In this document: one piece after another, positions 25,523-33,796 of the stretch | Layout of the letters: every line of letters begins with the position of its first letter | Numbering within the stretch: the first letter of the stretch is position 1 | Assembly: GCA_963728475.1 (NCBI GenBank) | Contig: CAVSKL010000003.1 | Coordinates: 620,001-684,000 of the forward strand | DNA length: 64,000 nt | Direction of reading: 5' to 3' | Source of the DNA: CAVSKL01 sp963728475 [NCBI: Candidatus Eiseniibacteriota bacterium] | GTDB taxonomy: Bacteria; Eisenbacteria; RBG-16-71-46; JABDJR01 | Translations under genes and position numbers: made by a program | Notes under the pieces: generated by a model | The model's input: the letters and a program-made list of their open reading frames with translations, nothing else | Told to the model about the DNA's origin: nothing | Database searches by the model: none

Positions 25523-26104
25523 TCAGGCGGTCGCCCCCGGAGGCCGCTCCGGCCGCCACACCGGCTCCGCGCGGCCCGCGCGGCGGTTGACCGCGCGCGC
25601 CATCACGAACAACAGGTCCGAGAGCCGGTTCAGGTAGGCCAGTCCCGCGTCCGGAAGCGGGAGGGTCTCGCCGTCCCGGGCCGCCACCACCCGCCGCTCC
25701 GCCCGCCGGCACACCGCCCGCGCCACGTGGAGGACCGCCGCGTCCTCGGTCCCGCCGGGAAGGATGAACGAGTCGAGCGGGACGAGCTCCGACTCCAGCG
25801 CGTCGATCGTCCGCTCCAGCTCCCCGGTGCGCTCCCCGGAGAGGGGAGGGAGCACCGTGCGCGCCTTGCCCGCGTCGGCGGGGGTGGCGAGATGGGCGCC
25901 CAGGTCGAAGAGCGCCGCCTGCACCCGCTCCACGATCGCGGCGAGATCGGCCTCGCCGGTGCGGCTCACGAACCAGCCCAGGTAGGCGTTGAGTTCGTCG
26001 AGGTCCCCGTAGGCCTCCAGCCGGCGATGGTCCTTCATCACCTTGTGTCCGCCGAAGAGGGAGGTCCGCCCCCGGTCGCCCGTTTTCGTGTAGATCTTGA
26101 CCAC
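25523..26104 (-). CDS. PduO-type cob(I)alamin adenosyltransferase
   Basis: 193 residues from a GTG at 26104, preceded by AAAGGAC. The N-terminus 'IYTKTGDRGRTSLFGG' is the ATP-binding signature, and 'CRRAERRVVAARDGE' and 'YLNRLSDLLFVMARAVNRR' are conserved in the family. It transfers the adenosyl group from ATP to cob(I)alamin, making coenzyme B12. The GTG start avoids overlap with the RNase HII gene, which a longer start at 26197 would create. Confidence 0.92.
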   Translation of the reverse strand: MVKIYTKTGDRGRTSLFGGHKVMKDHRRLEAYGDLDELNAYLGWFVSRTGEADLAAIVERVQAALFDLGAHLATPADAGKARTVLPPLSGERTGELERTIDALESELVPLDSFILPGGTEDAAVLHVARAVCRRAERRVVAARDGETLPLPDAGLAYLNRLSDLLFVMARAVNRRAGRAEPVWRPERPPGATA

Positions 26105-26181
26105 GTTCCCGTCCTTTGCCGAAGCGCCCGCATCGCCGGCCGGCGTCACCGATCGCGCTTGTTCGAGCCCGGCGCCGCCAT

Positions 26182-26187
26182 TAGGAT
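26182..26187 (+). promoter_or_regulatory. TAGGAT -10-like box for rnhB
   Basis: TAGGAT lies eight bases before ATG 26196 and there is no Shine-Dalgarno between, fitting a leaderless message. Confidence 0.4.
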
Positions 26188-26195
26188 GATGCGCC

Positions 26196-26924
26196 ATGGC
26201 GGGTGAGGCAAGGAAGAAGACGGCGGGCCGGAAGCGTGTGATGCCCGCGGTGTGGCGGCTTCGCCGGAGCGAGAAGCCGTACCGGGAACGCGGGGTCCGG
26301 CTCCTGGCCGGGGTGGACGAGGTTGGGGTGGGCCCCCTGGCCGGCCCGGTGGTGGCGGCGGCGGTGATCATGCCCGCCGGGAGCGCCATCCGCGGGGTGG
26401 ACGACTCCAAGAAGGTGTTGAAGCGCGCCGATCGCGAACGTCTGGCCGGAGAGATCCGCTCCGAGGCCCTGGCGATCGGGATCGGGGTGGCCCGCCCCCG
26501 CGAGATCGACCGCATCAACGTCTACTACGCCACCCTCAACGCCATGGCCCGGGCGGTGCGCCGGCTCGACCCCGCCCCCGAGTTCCTCCTGGTGGACGCC
26601 CGCAAGGTGCCCGGCATCACCGTGCCCCAGGAAGCGCACGTGAAGGGGGACGCCCGCTTCTACCAGATCGCCTGCGCCAGCCTGGTGGCCAAGTCCTTCC
26701 GCGACACCCTCATGGTCCGCATGAACGAGCGCTACCCGGGCTACGGCTTCGACCGCCACGTGGGCTACCGAACCCCGCAACACCTGGAGGCGCTCCGCCG
26801 GCTCGGCCCCTGCTGGATCCACCGCCGGCATTACGTGGACGTGGCGGAGACTCTCCAGGGGGACCTGGCCGGGCTCTGGGGCCTCGCGGCGGAGGCGGCC
26901 GCCCTGGAAGAGGAGGGGGCCTAG
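26196..26924 (+). CDS. rnhB: Ribonuclease HII
   Basis: 242 residues. 'LLAGVDEVGVGPLAGPVVAA' carries the catalytic Asp41/Glu42 (the usual DEAGRG reads DEVGVG), 'LLVDARKVPG' supplies a further Asp, and 'HVKGDARFYQIACASLVAK' and 'YGFDRHVGYRTPQH' are family-typical. It removes RNA from RNA:DNA hybrids, including single misincorporated ribonucleotides. The Arg-to-Val change in the GRG motif, which in known enzymes contacts the substrate backbone, is unusual. A short 30-residue extension precedes the domain. Confidence 0.92.
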   Translation: MAGEARKKTAGRKRVMPAVWRLRRSEKPYRERGVRLLAGVDEVGVGPLAGPVVAAAVIMPAGSAIRGVDDSKKVLKRADRERLAGEIRSEALAIGIGVARPREIDRINVYYATLNAMARAVRRLDPAPEFLLVDARKVPGITVPQEAHVKGDARFYQIACASLVAKSFRDTLMVRMNERYPGYGFDRHVGYRTPQHLEALRRLGPCWIHRRHYVDVAETLQGDLAGLWGLAAEAAALEEEGA

Positions 26925-27015
26925 CGGCCGGTCGACATGCCGGTCCCGGTCGAGCCGCCGGCCCGGTGGGCGGCGGCGCTCCGGCCGCGGCCGGACCGCC
27001 GTCCCGGACGGAGGG

Positions 27016-27792
27016 CTAGAACGCGGTCACGTGGAAGCCGGCGTCCACGAACAGGGTGGTGCCGGTGATCCCACTCCCCATCTCGCTCAGGAGAAACAGC
27101 GCCGCCGCTCCCACCTCGGCCTGGGTCACGTTCCGGTGGAGCGGGGTGCGGGCCTCGTAGATCTTGAGGATGTCGGTGAACCCGGCCACCCCGCGGGCGG
27201 AGACGGTGTTGACCGGTCCGGCGGAGATCGCGTTCACCCGGATCCCCTCGGGACCCAGGTCGTAGGCGAGCTGGCGCACCGCCTGCTCCAGGGCCGCCTT
27301 GGCCGTCCCCATCACGTTGTAGTTGGGCACCGCGCGCTCCGCCGCGATGTAGCTGAGCGCGACCATCGAGCCCTGCCGGTCCTTCATCAGCGGCGCGGCC
27401 AGCCGGGCCATCGGCACCAGGGAATACGCCGAGACCTCGAGCGCGATGCGGAAGCCCTCCCGGGTGGTGTCTCGGAACGCTCCCTCAAGTTCCTCCTTGG
27501 GGGCGAAGGCCACGCTGTGGACCAGGTAGTCCAGGTGCCCGAACTCGCGCTTCACCTCGTCGAAGGCGGCCTCGAGTCGGTCGTCGCGGGTCACGTCGCA
27601 CTCCAGGAGCAGGCGGCCGGGCATCTCGGCGGTGAGCTTGTCCACCCCGTCCCGGAAGCGCTCGCCCTGGTAGGCGAAGGCGAGCCGGCAGCCGGCCCGG
27701 TCGAGGTGCTCGGCGATCCCCAGGGCGAGGCTCCGCTTGTTGGCCACTCCGAAGACGATGCCGGTCTTGCCGGCGAGATCGAGCGTGAACAT
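27016..27792 (-). CDS. fabI: Enoyl-[acyl-carrier-protein] reductase (NADH)
   Basis: 258 residues, the normal FabI length. 'GIVFGVANKRSLALGIA' is the divergent SDR cofactor motif and 'VPNYNVMGTAKAALE' contains the Tyr-x6-Lys catalytic pair. It performs the last reduction of fatty-acid elongation, so it also supplies acyl chains for the lipids made by the 45-50 kb cluster. GGAGGACC gives a good ribosome site. It is divergent from the cyclophilin gene. Confidence 0.95.
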   Translation of the reverse strand: MFTLDLAGKTGIVFGVANKRSLALGIAEHLDRAGCRLAFAYQGERFRDGVDKLTAEMPGRLLLECDVTRDDRLEAAFDEVKREFGHLDYLVHSVAFAPKEELEGAFRDTTREGFRIALEVSAYSLVPMARLAAPLMKDRQGSMVALSYIAAERAVPNYNVMGTAKAALEQAVRQLAYDLGPEGIRVNAISAGPVNTVSARGVAGFTDILKIYEARTPLHRNVTQAEVGAAALFLLSEMGSGITGTTLFVDAGFHVTAF

Positions 27793-27901
27793 GGGGGTGG
27801 GTCCTCCTGTGGAATCAGGCGGGGATTCTCCACGATGACACCGGCGGCGTCAAATCCGCAGGCGGCCCCGGGGCCGCGGTTGCCCCCCGGGGCGCCGCCC
27901 G

Positions 27902-27907
27902 TAGAAT
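27902..27907 (+). promoter_or_regulatory. TAGAAT -10-like box upstream of the cyclophilin gene
   Basis: TAGAAT at 27902-27907, 70 bases before the ATG; no clear -35. Confidence 0.35.
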
Positions 27908-27976
27908 CCGGGGGTTCACGGCGCCGGAGGGGCGCCCGGATTTTCGGACACGGGGCAGCGGAAGGGAGACGGATCG

Positions 27977-28684
27977 ATGCGATATCTCTTGATCACGATG
28001 CTGGCGGGAGCGCTCGCCCTCCTTGCCGGTTGCGGCGGGGGGCAGAAGCAAGGGGGAGAGCAGGCGGCGCCGGCGGGGAGCGTCCAGGAGAACGGAGGCG
28101 CTGCCTCCGACACTTCCGCCCGGGCCGCCGGGGCCGGAGAGGAGAGCGCGAAGATGAGTCCGATCGTGGAGCGGTCGATGAAGAAGGACCCGGGGCCGGC
28201 CGACGAGGTGGCGGTGTTGAAGACGAACATGGGGACCGTCACCCTCCGCTTCTTCCCCGAGCAGGCCCCGCTGGCGGTGGCCAACTTCAAGGGCCTGGCC
28301 GCCAAGGGTTACTACAACGGCGTCACCTTCCACCGGGTGATCAAGGGGTTCATGATCCAGGCCGGCGATCCCACCGGGACCGGCGCCGGGGGAGAGAGCC
28401 TCTGGGGCGGCACCTTCAAGACCGAGAACGCGCCCGGCCTCCGGTTCGACCACGCCGGGGTGCTGGGGATGGCCCGCAAGCCGACCCCCGACACCAACTC
28501 CAGCCAGTTCTTCATCACCGTGGCCCCCCAGCCCAGCCTGGACGGCAAGTACACCGTGTTCGGCGAGGTGGAGACGGGGATGGACGTGGTGAACGCCATC
28601 GCCGCCGTGCCCACCGACAGCCACGACCGGCCCCAGAGCCCGGTCACCATCGAGAGCGTGACCATCGAGACGGAGAACAAGTAG
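27977..28684 (+). CDS. Cyclophilin-type peptidyl-prolyl isomerase lipoprotein
   Basis: 235 residues. A lipobox at Cys19 ('LALLAGCGGG') is followed by a Gly/Ala/Glu-rich linker and the cyclophilin domain: 'YYNGVTFHRVIKGFMIQAGD' and 'NSSQFFITVAPQPSLDGKYT'. It isomerises prolyl bonds, probably helping proteins fold in the periplasm while tethered to a membrane. Residues lining the active site (Arg in FHRV, Gln in SSQFFI) are present. The histone-deacetylase-like gene follows about 96 bases later. Confidence 0.92.
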   Translation: MRYLLITMLAGALALLAGCGGGQKQGGEQAAPAGSVQENGGAASDTSARAAGAGEESAKMSPIVERSMKKDPGPADEVAVLKTNMGTVTLRFFPEQAPLAVANFKGLAAKGYYNGVTFHRVIKGFMIQAGDPTGTGAGGESLWGGTFKTENAPGLRFDHAGVLGMARKPTPDTNSSQFFITVAPQPSLDGKYTVFGEVETGMDVVNAIAAVPTDSHDRPQSPVTIESVTIETENK

Positions 28685-28695
28685 CGGTCTCCCGC

Positions 28696-28718
28696 GCCGG
28701 GGCGGGTTCCGCCCCGGC
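28696..28718 (+). terminator. GC-rich hairpin after the cyclophilin gene
   Basis: GCCGGGGCGG (28696-28705) pairs perfectly with CCGCCCCGGC (28709-28718) around a three-base loop. No T run follows, so it may only slow or protect the transcript. Confidence 0.3.
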
Positions 28719-28780
28719 CCCCTTCCGGGGGCGCCCGCGGCGCCCACCCGACCCCGTGGAGAACCGAGAACGCCATCGCC

Positions 28781-29698
28781 ATGAGCCCGGCCGCCTTCGT
28801 TCACAGCCCCGCCTACGACGCGGACATCGGCCCCCACGTCTTCCCCACCGGCAAGTACCGCCGGGTGCGGGAACGGCTGGCGGGGATGGGGCTCCCCCCG
28901 GAGGCGTTCACCGAGCCGGTTCCCCGCGACCGGGAGATCCTGCGGCTGGTCCATGACCCCGGTTACCTGGAGGAGTTCTTCGGGCTCCGCTTCTCCTACC
29001 GCACGGTGGGTTCGGAACTGCCTTTGAACGAGGAGGTGACCCGCTGGTTCGAAACCGCGGTGTGGGGGACGGTGACCGCGGTGGAGGCGGCGCTGGCCCG
29101 GGGGGCGGCGCTCCACGTGGGGGGCGGCTTCCACCACGCCTTCGCGGATCACGCCGAGGGGTTCTGCTACCTGAACGACGTGGCGGTGGCGGCCAGGTGG
29201 GTGCTGGCGGAGGACGGCGGCGCCTCCCGGGTGAGCGTGGTGGACCTGGACGTGCACCAGGGAAACGGCACCGCGCGCATCTTCGCCGGCGACGACCGGG
29301 TCTTCACCTTCTCCATGCACCAGGAGAACAACTATCCGGTCAAGGAGCGAAGCGACCTCGACCTCGGGCTCCCCGACCGGATCGGGGACGACGAGTACCT
29401 GGCGGCGCTCGACGGCGGGCTCCGGACCGCCGTCGCCGACCGGCGGCCGGACCTGGTGTTCTACGTGGCCGGCGCCGACCCCTTCCGCTACGACCAGCTC
29501 GGCGGGCTCGATCTCAGCCGCGAGGGGCTGGCCGAGCGCGACCGCCGGGTATTCCGGGCCTGCCGGGATGCGGGGTCGCGGGTGGCGGTGCTCCTGGCCG
29601 GGGGCTACGCCTCCCGTCTCGAGGACACGGTGGAGATCCACCTCGCCACCGCCCGGGCCATGCTCGAGTTCTGGCCGTGGGAGCCCCCGGAGGCCTGA
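28781..29698 (+). CDS. Histone-deacetylase superfamily protein (AcuC/acetylpolyamine amidohydrolase-like)
   Basis: 305 residues. 'GGGFHHAFADHAEGFCYLND' contains the tandem catalytic His pair, 'VVDLDVHQGNGTARIF' the zinc-binding Asp and His, and 'YVAGADPFRYDQLGGL' the third zinc Asp. In bacteria these enzymes remove acetyl groups from small molecules or proteins; the target here is unknown. It is in the same direction as the cyclophilin and LemA genes. Confidence 0.9.
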   Translation: MSPAAFVHSPAYDADIGPHVFPTGKYRRVRERLAGMGLPPEAFTEPVPRDREILRLVHDPGYLEEFFGLRFSYRTVGSELPLNEEVTRWFETAVWGTVTAVEAALARGAALHVGGGFHHAFADHAEGFCYLNDVAVAARWVLAEDGGASRVSVVDLDVHQGNGTARIFAGDDRVFTFSMHQENNYPVKERSDLDLGLPDRIGDDEYLAALDGGLRTAVADRRPDLVFYVAGADPFRYDQLGGLDLSREGLAERDRRVFRACRDAGSRVAVLLAGGYASRLEDTVEIHLATARAMLEFWPWEPPEA

Positions 29699-29838
29699 CC
29701 GTCCCCGCAACCCCCGGCCGCCGGTCTGCGTAGTTCCCGATGCCCCTTGCCGGGGGGGCGCGCTTGGGTCACTCTCCACCGGAACGGAACCGGACCGGGG
29801 AGGCAGGCCCGCCCCGGCGAGGGGCCAAGGAGGTACGG

Positions 29839-30393
29839 ATGCTCATATTTCTCGCCTTCATCGTCATCGTGGCGCTGGTGGTCCTCTGGGTGGTGGGGAT
29901 GTACAACGGGCTGGTGCGCCTGCGCCAGCAGGTGAAGAACGCCTGGAGCCAGATCGACGTCCAGCTCAAGCGCCGCTACGACCTCATCCCGAATCTGGTG
30001 GAAACGGTCAAGGGATATGCCGCCCACGAGAAGGAGACGTTCGAGCGGGTGGTCCAGGCGCGCAACGCCGCCGTCGCCGCCACCGGAGTCCAGGCCCAGG
30101 CGCAGGCCGAAAACGTGCTCACCGGCGCGCTCCGGCAGCTCTTCGCGGTGGCCGAGGCGTACCCGGATCTCAAGGCCAACCAGAACTTCCTGGCCCTCCA
30201 GGAGGAACTCTCCACCACCGAGAACCGGATCTCCTTCGCGCGCCAGCACTACAACGACATCACCGCCACCTACAACACCCGGATCCAGTCGGTCCCTACC
30301 AACATCCTGGCCGGGATGTTCGGGTTCACCGCCGAGCCGTTCTTCCAGATCGACGATGCGGCCCAGCGCGAAGCGCCGAAGGTGCAGTTCTAA
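29839..30393 (+). CDS. LemA family protein
   Basis: 184 residues from ATG 29839, with AAGGAGG upstream. One N-terminal membrane helix (residues 2-21) is followed by a helical bundle with the family motif 'RRYDLIPNLVETVKGY' and 'NRISFARQHYNDITATYN'. LemA proteins occur next to M48 HtpX-like proteases, as here, and are thought to assist membrane proteostasis, but their biochemical role is not settled. Confidence 0.93.
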   Translation: MLIFLAFIVIVALVVLWVVGMYNGLVRLRQQVKNAWSQIDVQLKRRYDLIPNLVETVKGYAAHEKETFERVVQARNAAVAATGVQAQAQAENVLTGALRQLFAVAEAYPDLKANQNFLALQEELSTTENRISFARQHYNDITATYNTRIQSVPTNILAGMFGFTAEPFFQIDDAAQREAPKVQF

Positions 30394-30423
30394 CCGGCCC
30401 GGCGGCCAGGAACGAGGCGGGCG

Positions 30424-31380
30424 GTGCCGGCCACCTTCTACGACCTCATCGCGGCCAACCGGCGGAAGTCGGCGTGGCTGGTGTTCGGGTTCGTGCTCCT
30501 GTTCGGGGTCACCGCGTACGTGTTCGCGCTCTACCTGGGCGGCGACGATCCGCGCTCGGGGATCGTGCCCGCGGCGATCGCGGTGCTGGCGGCGGTGGGG
30601 GTGGCGGCCGCCAGCTGGTACGGGGGTTCGAGCGCGATCCTGGGGATGAGCGGGGCCCGCGAGATCCGCAAGGAGGACGATCCCCAGCTCTGGAACGTGG
30701 TGGAGGAGCTGTCGATCGCGGGCGGGCTCCCCATGCCGCGGGTCTACGTCATCGACGACACCGCGCTCAACGCCTTCGCCACCGGGCGGGACCCGCATCA
30801 CGCCTCGGTGGCCATCACCCGGGGCCTCCGGGAGAAGCTCACCCGCCCCGAACTCCAGGGGGTGCTCGCCCACGAGCTCAGCCACGTCCGCAACTACGAT
30901 ACCCGTTTCGCCATGCTGCTCGCGGTCATGGTGGGGTTCCTGGTGCTGGCCGCGGACCTCTTCCGGAGGTGGATGTGGTGGGGGGGGGGCCGGCGGCGCT
31001 CGCGCCGGGACCGAAGCGGCGGGGGAGGCGGGGCGGCGATCATCGCGGTGGCCGCCATCCTGCTCTCGATCGTGGCCCCGATCCTGGCCAAGCTCATCCA
31101 GCTCGCCGCCTCGCGCCAGCGCGAGTACCTGGCCGACGCCTCGGGAGTGGAGCTCACCCGCTACCCGGAAGGGCTGGCCTCGGCGCTCGAGAAGCTCGGC
31201 CAGGACAAGGAGGTGCTGGAGGTGGCGAACCGCGCCACCCAGCACCTCTATATCGTGAACCCGTTCAAGTCGTTCGAGAAACGGGCCCAGGGGCTTCTCT
31301 CCACCCACCCGCCGCTCGAGGACCGTATCCGCCGCCTGCGGGCCCTGGAAGGGAGCGGGCCCCGGGAGCCGGAGGCGTGA
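30424..31380 (+). CDS. M48 family membrane metalloprotease (HtpX-like)
   Basis: 318 residues from a GTG. Two N-terminal membrane helices, the zinc motif 'LAHELSHVRNYD' (His150, Glu151, His154), two more hydrophobic segments (the second near 'AIIAVAAILLSIVAPILA'), and the third ligand in 'REYLADASGVEL'. It should degrade damaged membrane proteins. The gene follows lemA by 30 bases and overlaps the next gene by four bases (GTGA), so the three are probably one operon. Confidence 0.92.
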   Translation: MPATFYDLIAANRRKSAWLVFGFVLLFGVTAYVFALYLGGDDPRSGIVPAAIAVLAAVGVAAASWYGGSSAILGMSGAREIRKEDDPQLWNVVEELSIAGGLPMPRVYVIDDTALNAFATGRDPHHASVAITRGLREKLTRPELQGVLAHELSHVRNYDTRFAMLLAVMVGFLVLAADLFRRWMWWGGGRRRSRRDRSGGGGGAAIIAVAAILLSIVAPILAKLIQLAASRQREYLADASGVELTRYPEGLASALEKLGQDKEVLEVANRATQHLYIVNPFKSFEKRAQGLLSTHPPLEDRIRRLRALEGSGPREPEA

Positions 31381-31757
31381 GCCCGTCGAAGGTGCCGCCG
31401 GAGGAGCTTCGCGCCTCCTACCGCCTCCCCGAGACCGACGAGGAACTCCTGGCCGAGTGCGTGGTGACCGCGTTCAAGTCCTCGGGGCCGGGGGGGCAGC
31501 ACAAGAACACCACGCTCTCCTCGGTGCGGCTGCATCACCTTCCGAGCGGGATCGTCACCATCGGGCGGCGGGAGCGCTCGCAGCGGCGGAACCTCACCGA
31601 CGCCCTTGCCCGGCTCCGGGAGAAGCTGGCCGCCGCGCTCACCCCCCCCCGGAAGCGCAAGCGCACCCGGGTCCCCCGGTCGGCCAGGGAAAAGCGGCTG
31701 GCCGAGAAGCGCCGCCGCTCCGAACGGAAGCGCAACCGATCCGGCGGCTGGGACTGA
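31377..31757 (+). CDS. Release-factor-like (RF-1 domain) protein, ArfB-type
   Basis: 126 residues starting at the GTG that overlaps the protease stop. It has the GGQ motif (residues 39-41, 'SSGPGGQHKNTT') and a long basic C-terminal tail ('RKRKRTRVPRSAREKRL'), but lacks the codon-recognition domains of RF1/RF2. That layout matches ArfB/ICT1-type peptidyl-tRNA hydrolases, which free stalled ribosomes. 'ERSQRRNLTDALARL' is typical of the domain. Co-location with LemA and an M48 protease suggests a stress or quality-control operon. Confidence 0.85.
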   Translation: MSPSKVPPEELRASYRLPETDEELLAECVVTAFKSSGPGGQHKNTTLSSVRLHHLPSGIVTIGRRERSQRRNLTDALARLREKLAAALTPPRKRKRTRVPRSAREKRLAEKRRRSERKRNRSGGWD

Positions 31758-31935
31758 TCCCGGCCGGCCGCCGGCCGGCGGCGGGCAGCGCCTCGGGCCC
31801 GGCCGGCGGGTGCGGCAGGTTCCGCGGGCCGGTGGCCGGGCGGGAAACCCCGGCCCCGGTCGACGGGCGTGGAGGGCACTAGGCGCGTCGCGCCCCTCTC
31901 CGATAGGCTCTCCGGCATCCTGAAAGGAGGGCCGG

Positions 31936-33717
31936 GTGCCGTTCCTACCGCTCTTCCTCATCCTGGCCGGGGCGTTCCTGTTGCTGGTCACCGGCCGCGT
32001 TCATCCCGACGGGGTGGGGCTGGCGGTGATCGTCGCGCTCATTCTCACCGGGAGCGCGAGTCCCGCCGAGGCGTTCGCCGGGTTCAGCCACCCGGCCACC
32101 CTCACCGTGGCCGCGGTGTTGATCATGAGCGCGGGGGTGCAGCGGACGGGGGTGGCCGACGGCCTCGCCCTCTGGCTCCGCCGCCACGCCTGGCAGTCGG
32201 AGGGGCGGCTCCTCCGGCTCCAGTCGGTGGTGGTGGCGGGGGTGAGCGCGTTCGTGAGCAACACCGCCACCATGGCGGTGTTCCTTCCGGTGACCCTCTC
32301 GGTCTCGCGGGACCGGAACTTCTCCCCCAGCAAGTTCCTCATCCCGCTCTCGTTCGCCTCGATCCTGGGCGGCATGTGCACCGCCATCGGCACCTCCACC
32401 AACATCGTGGTGGCGAGCATGGCCGCCGAGCGGGGGATGGCCCCCTTCCGCATGTTCGAGTTCCTCCCGGTGGGGGCGATCCTGGCGGTGACCGGGCTCC
32501 TCTACCTCACCACGGTGGGGCGCCGGCTCGTGCCCGCGCGCCGCCCGGCGGAGGATCTCTCCACCGCCTACCAGCTCCGCAAGTACCTGACCGAGGTCGA
32601 GATCGCCCCCCGCTCCCAGTTGGCCGGGCTGACCCTGGAGGCGGCCCGCCTCTCCGAGCTTTACGACCTGGACGTGCTGGAGATCCACCGCGGCCCGGGC
32701 CGGTTCGCGCCGCAGCCTCGGACCGAACTCCTGGAGCGCGACGTGTTGCTGGTGCGCGCTCCCGTCGCCGGCATCCAGCGCATCCAGGGGACCCAGGGGA
32801 TCCGGCTCCGGAGCGAGGTGAAGCTGGAGGCGGGGGACCTGGTGACCGGGGGAATGGTCCTGGCGGAGGCGGTGGTGCCGCCCGGTTCGCCGCTCGACGG
32901 GCGGTCGCTCAAGCAGTCGGCGTTCCGGAACCGCTACGGGGTGACCGCGCTCGCCCTCTACCACCACCGCGAGAACATCCGGGAGCGGGTGGGGCGGATC
33001 CCCATCCGGATCGGCGACGTGCTCCTCCTCTACGGCCCCAAGACGCGGCTGCGCGAGCTGGCCATGAGCACCGAGGTGCTGAGCGTGGTTCAGTTCTTGC
33101 CTCCGCGGCCCCGCCGGAAGCTGGCCCGGGTCTCGCTCCTGGTGGTGGCGCTCACGGTGATGGTGGCGGCCACCGGACTTCTGAGCCTGGTGAAGGCGGT
33201 GGTGGGGGGCGCGGCGCTCATGGTGCTCTCGGGCTGCCTGAGCCTGCGCGAGACCTACCGGGCGGTGGACCGCCGCACCGTCTTCCTCATCGCGGGCATG
33301 ATCTCGCTGGGGCTGGCCATGGAACGGGCGGGAGCGGCGCAGCGCCTGGCCCGCCTGTTCATGGAACGCGGGGCCGGGCTGGGGCCGGTGGGGCTCTTGG
33401 CCGCCACCTTCGTGACCACGGTGCTGGTGACCGAATTCATCAGCAACAACGCCTGCGCGGTGATCATGACCCCCATCGCCATCGCCGCCGCCCGCGACTT
33501 CGGGCTGGACCCCCGGCCCTTCGTGCTGGCGGTGGCCTACGGCGCCTCGGCGTCGTTCCTCACCCCGTTCGGGTACCAGACCAACATGTTCGTCTACGGC
33601 CCCGGCGGGTACCGGTTCACCGACTTCGCCCGGGTGGGGCTCCCGCTCACCCTCCTCGCCCTGGTGGTGGTGTTGGTGTTCATTCCCGTCTTCTTCCCCC
33701 TGGTGGCGGCGCAGTGA
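31936..33717 (+). CDS. SLC13/DASS family anion permease with TrkA-C domains
   Basis: 593 residues from a GTG, with AAAGGAGG upstream. About eleven membrane helices are split by two cytoplasmic TrkA-C (RCK-C) domains around residues 210-375. 'SNTATMAVFLPV' and 'STNIVVASM' in the first half and 'FISNNACAVIMTPIA' in the second are the sodium/substrate hairpin motifs. Such carriers move sulfate, dicarboxylates or similar anions; the substrate is undetermined. A TAGGCT box (about 31904) could be its -10. Confidence 0.88.
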   Translation: MPFLPLFLILAGAFLLLVTGRVHPDGVGLAVIVALILTGSASPAEAFAGFSHPATLTVAAVLIMSAGVQRTGVADGLALWLRRHAWQSEGRLLRLQSVVVAGVSAFVSNTATMAVFLPVTLSVSRDRNFSPSKFLIPLSFASILGGMCTAIGTSTNIVVASMAAERGMAPFRMFEFLPVGAILAVTGLLYLTTVGRRLVPARRPAEDLSTAYQLRKYLTEVEIAPRSQLAGLTLEAARLSELYDLDVLEIHRGPGRFAPQPRTELLERDVLLVRAPVAGIQRIQGTQGIRLRSEVKLEAGDLVTGGMVLAEAVVPPGSPLDGRSLKQSAFRNRYGVTALALYHHRENIRERVGRIPIRIGDVLLLYGPKTRLRELAMSTEVLSVVQFLPPRPRRKLARVSLLVVALTVMVAATGLLSLVKAVVGGAALMVLSGCLSLRETYRAVDRRTVFLIAGMISLGLAMERAGAAQRLARLFMERGAGLGPVGLLAATFVTTVLVTEFISNNACAVIMTPIAIAAARDFGLDPRPFVLAVAYGASASFLTPFGYQTNMFVYGPGGYRFTDFARVGLPLTLLALVVVLVFIPVFFPLVAAQ

Positions 33718-33783
33718 CCGGCCGCGCGGTGGCCCGCCGGACCGGCCGCGTTTCCCCGGGTGAACAACCGGGCCGCCAGCAAG

Positions 33784-33789
33784 TATCCT
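33784..33789 (+). promoter_or_regulatory. TATCCT -10-like box for the dapE gene
   Basis: TATCCT ends seven bases before ATG 33797 with no Shine-Dalgarno between, another leaderless-type start. Confidence 0.4.
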
Positions 33790-33796
33790 CTTCGCC

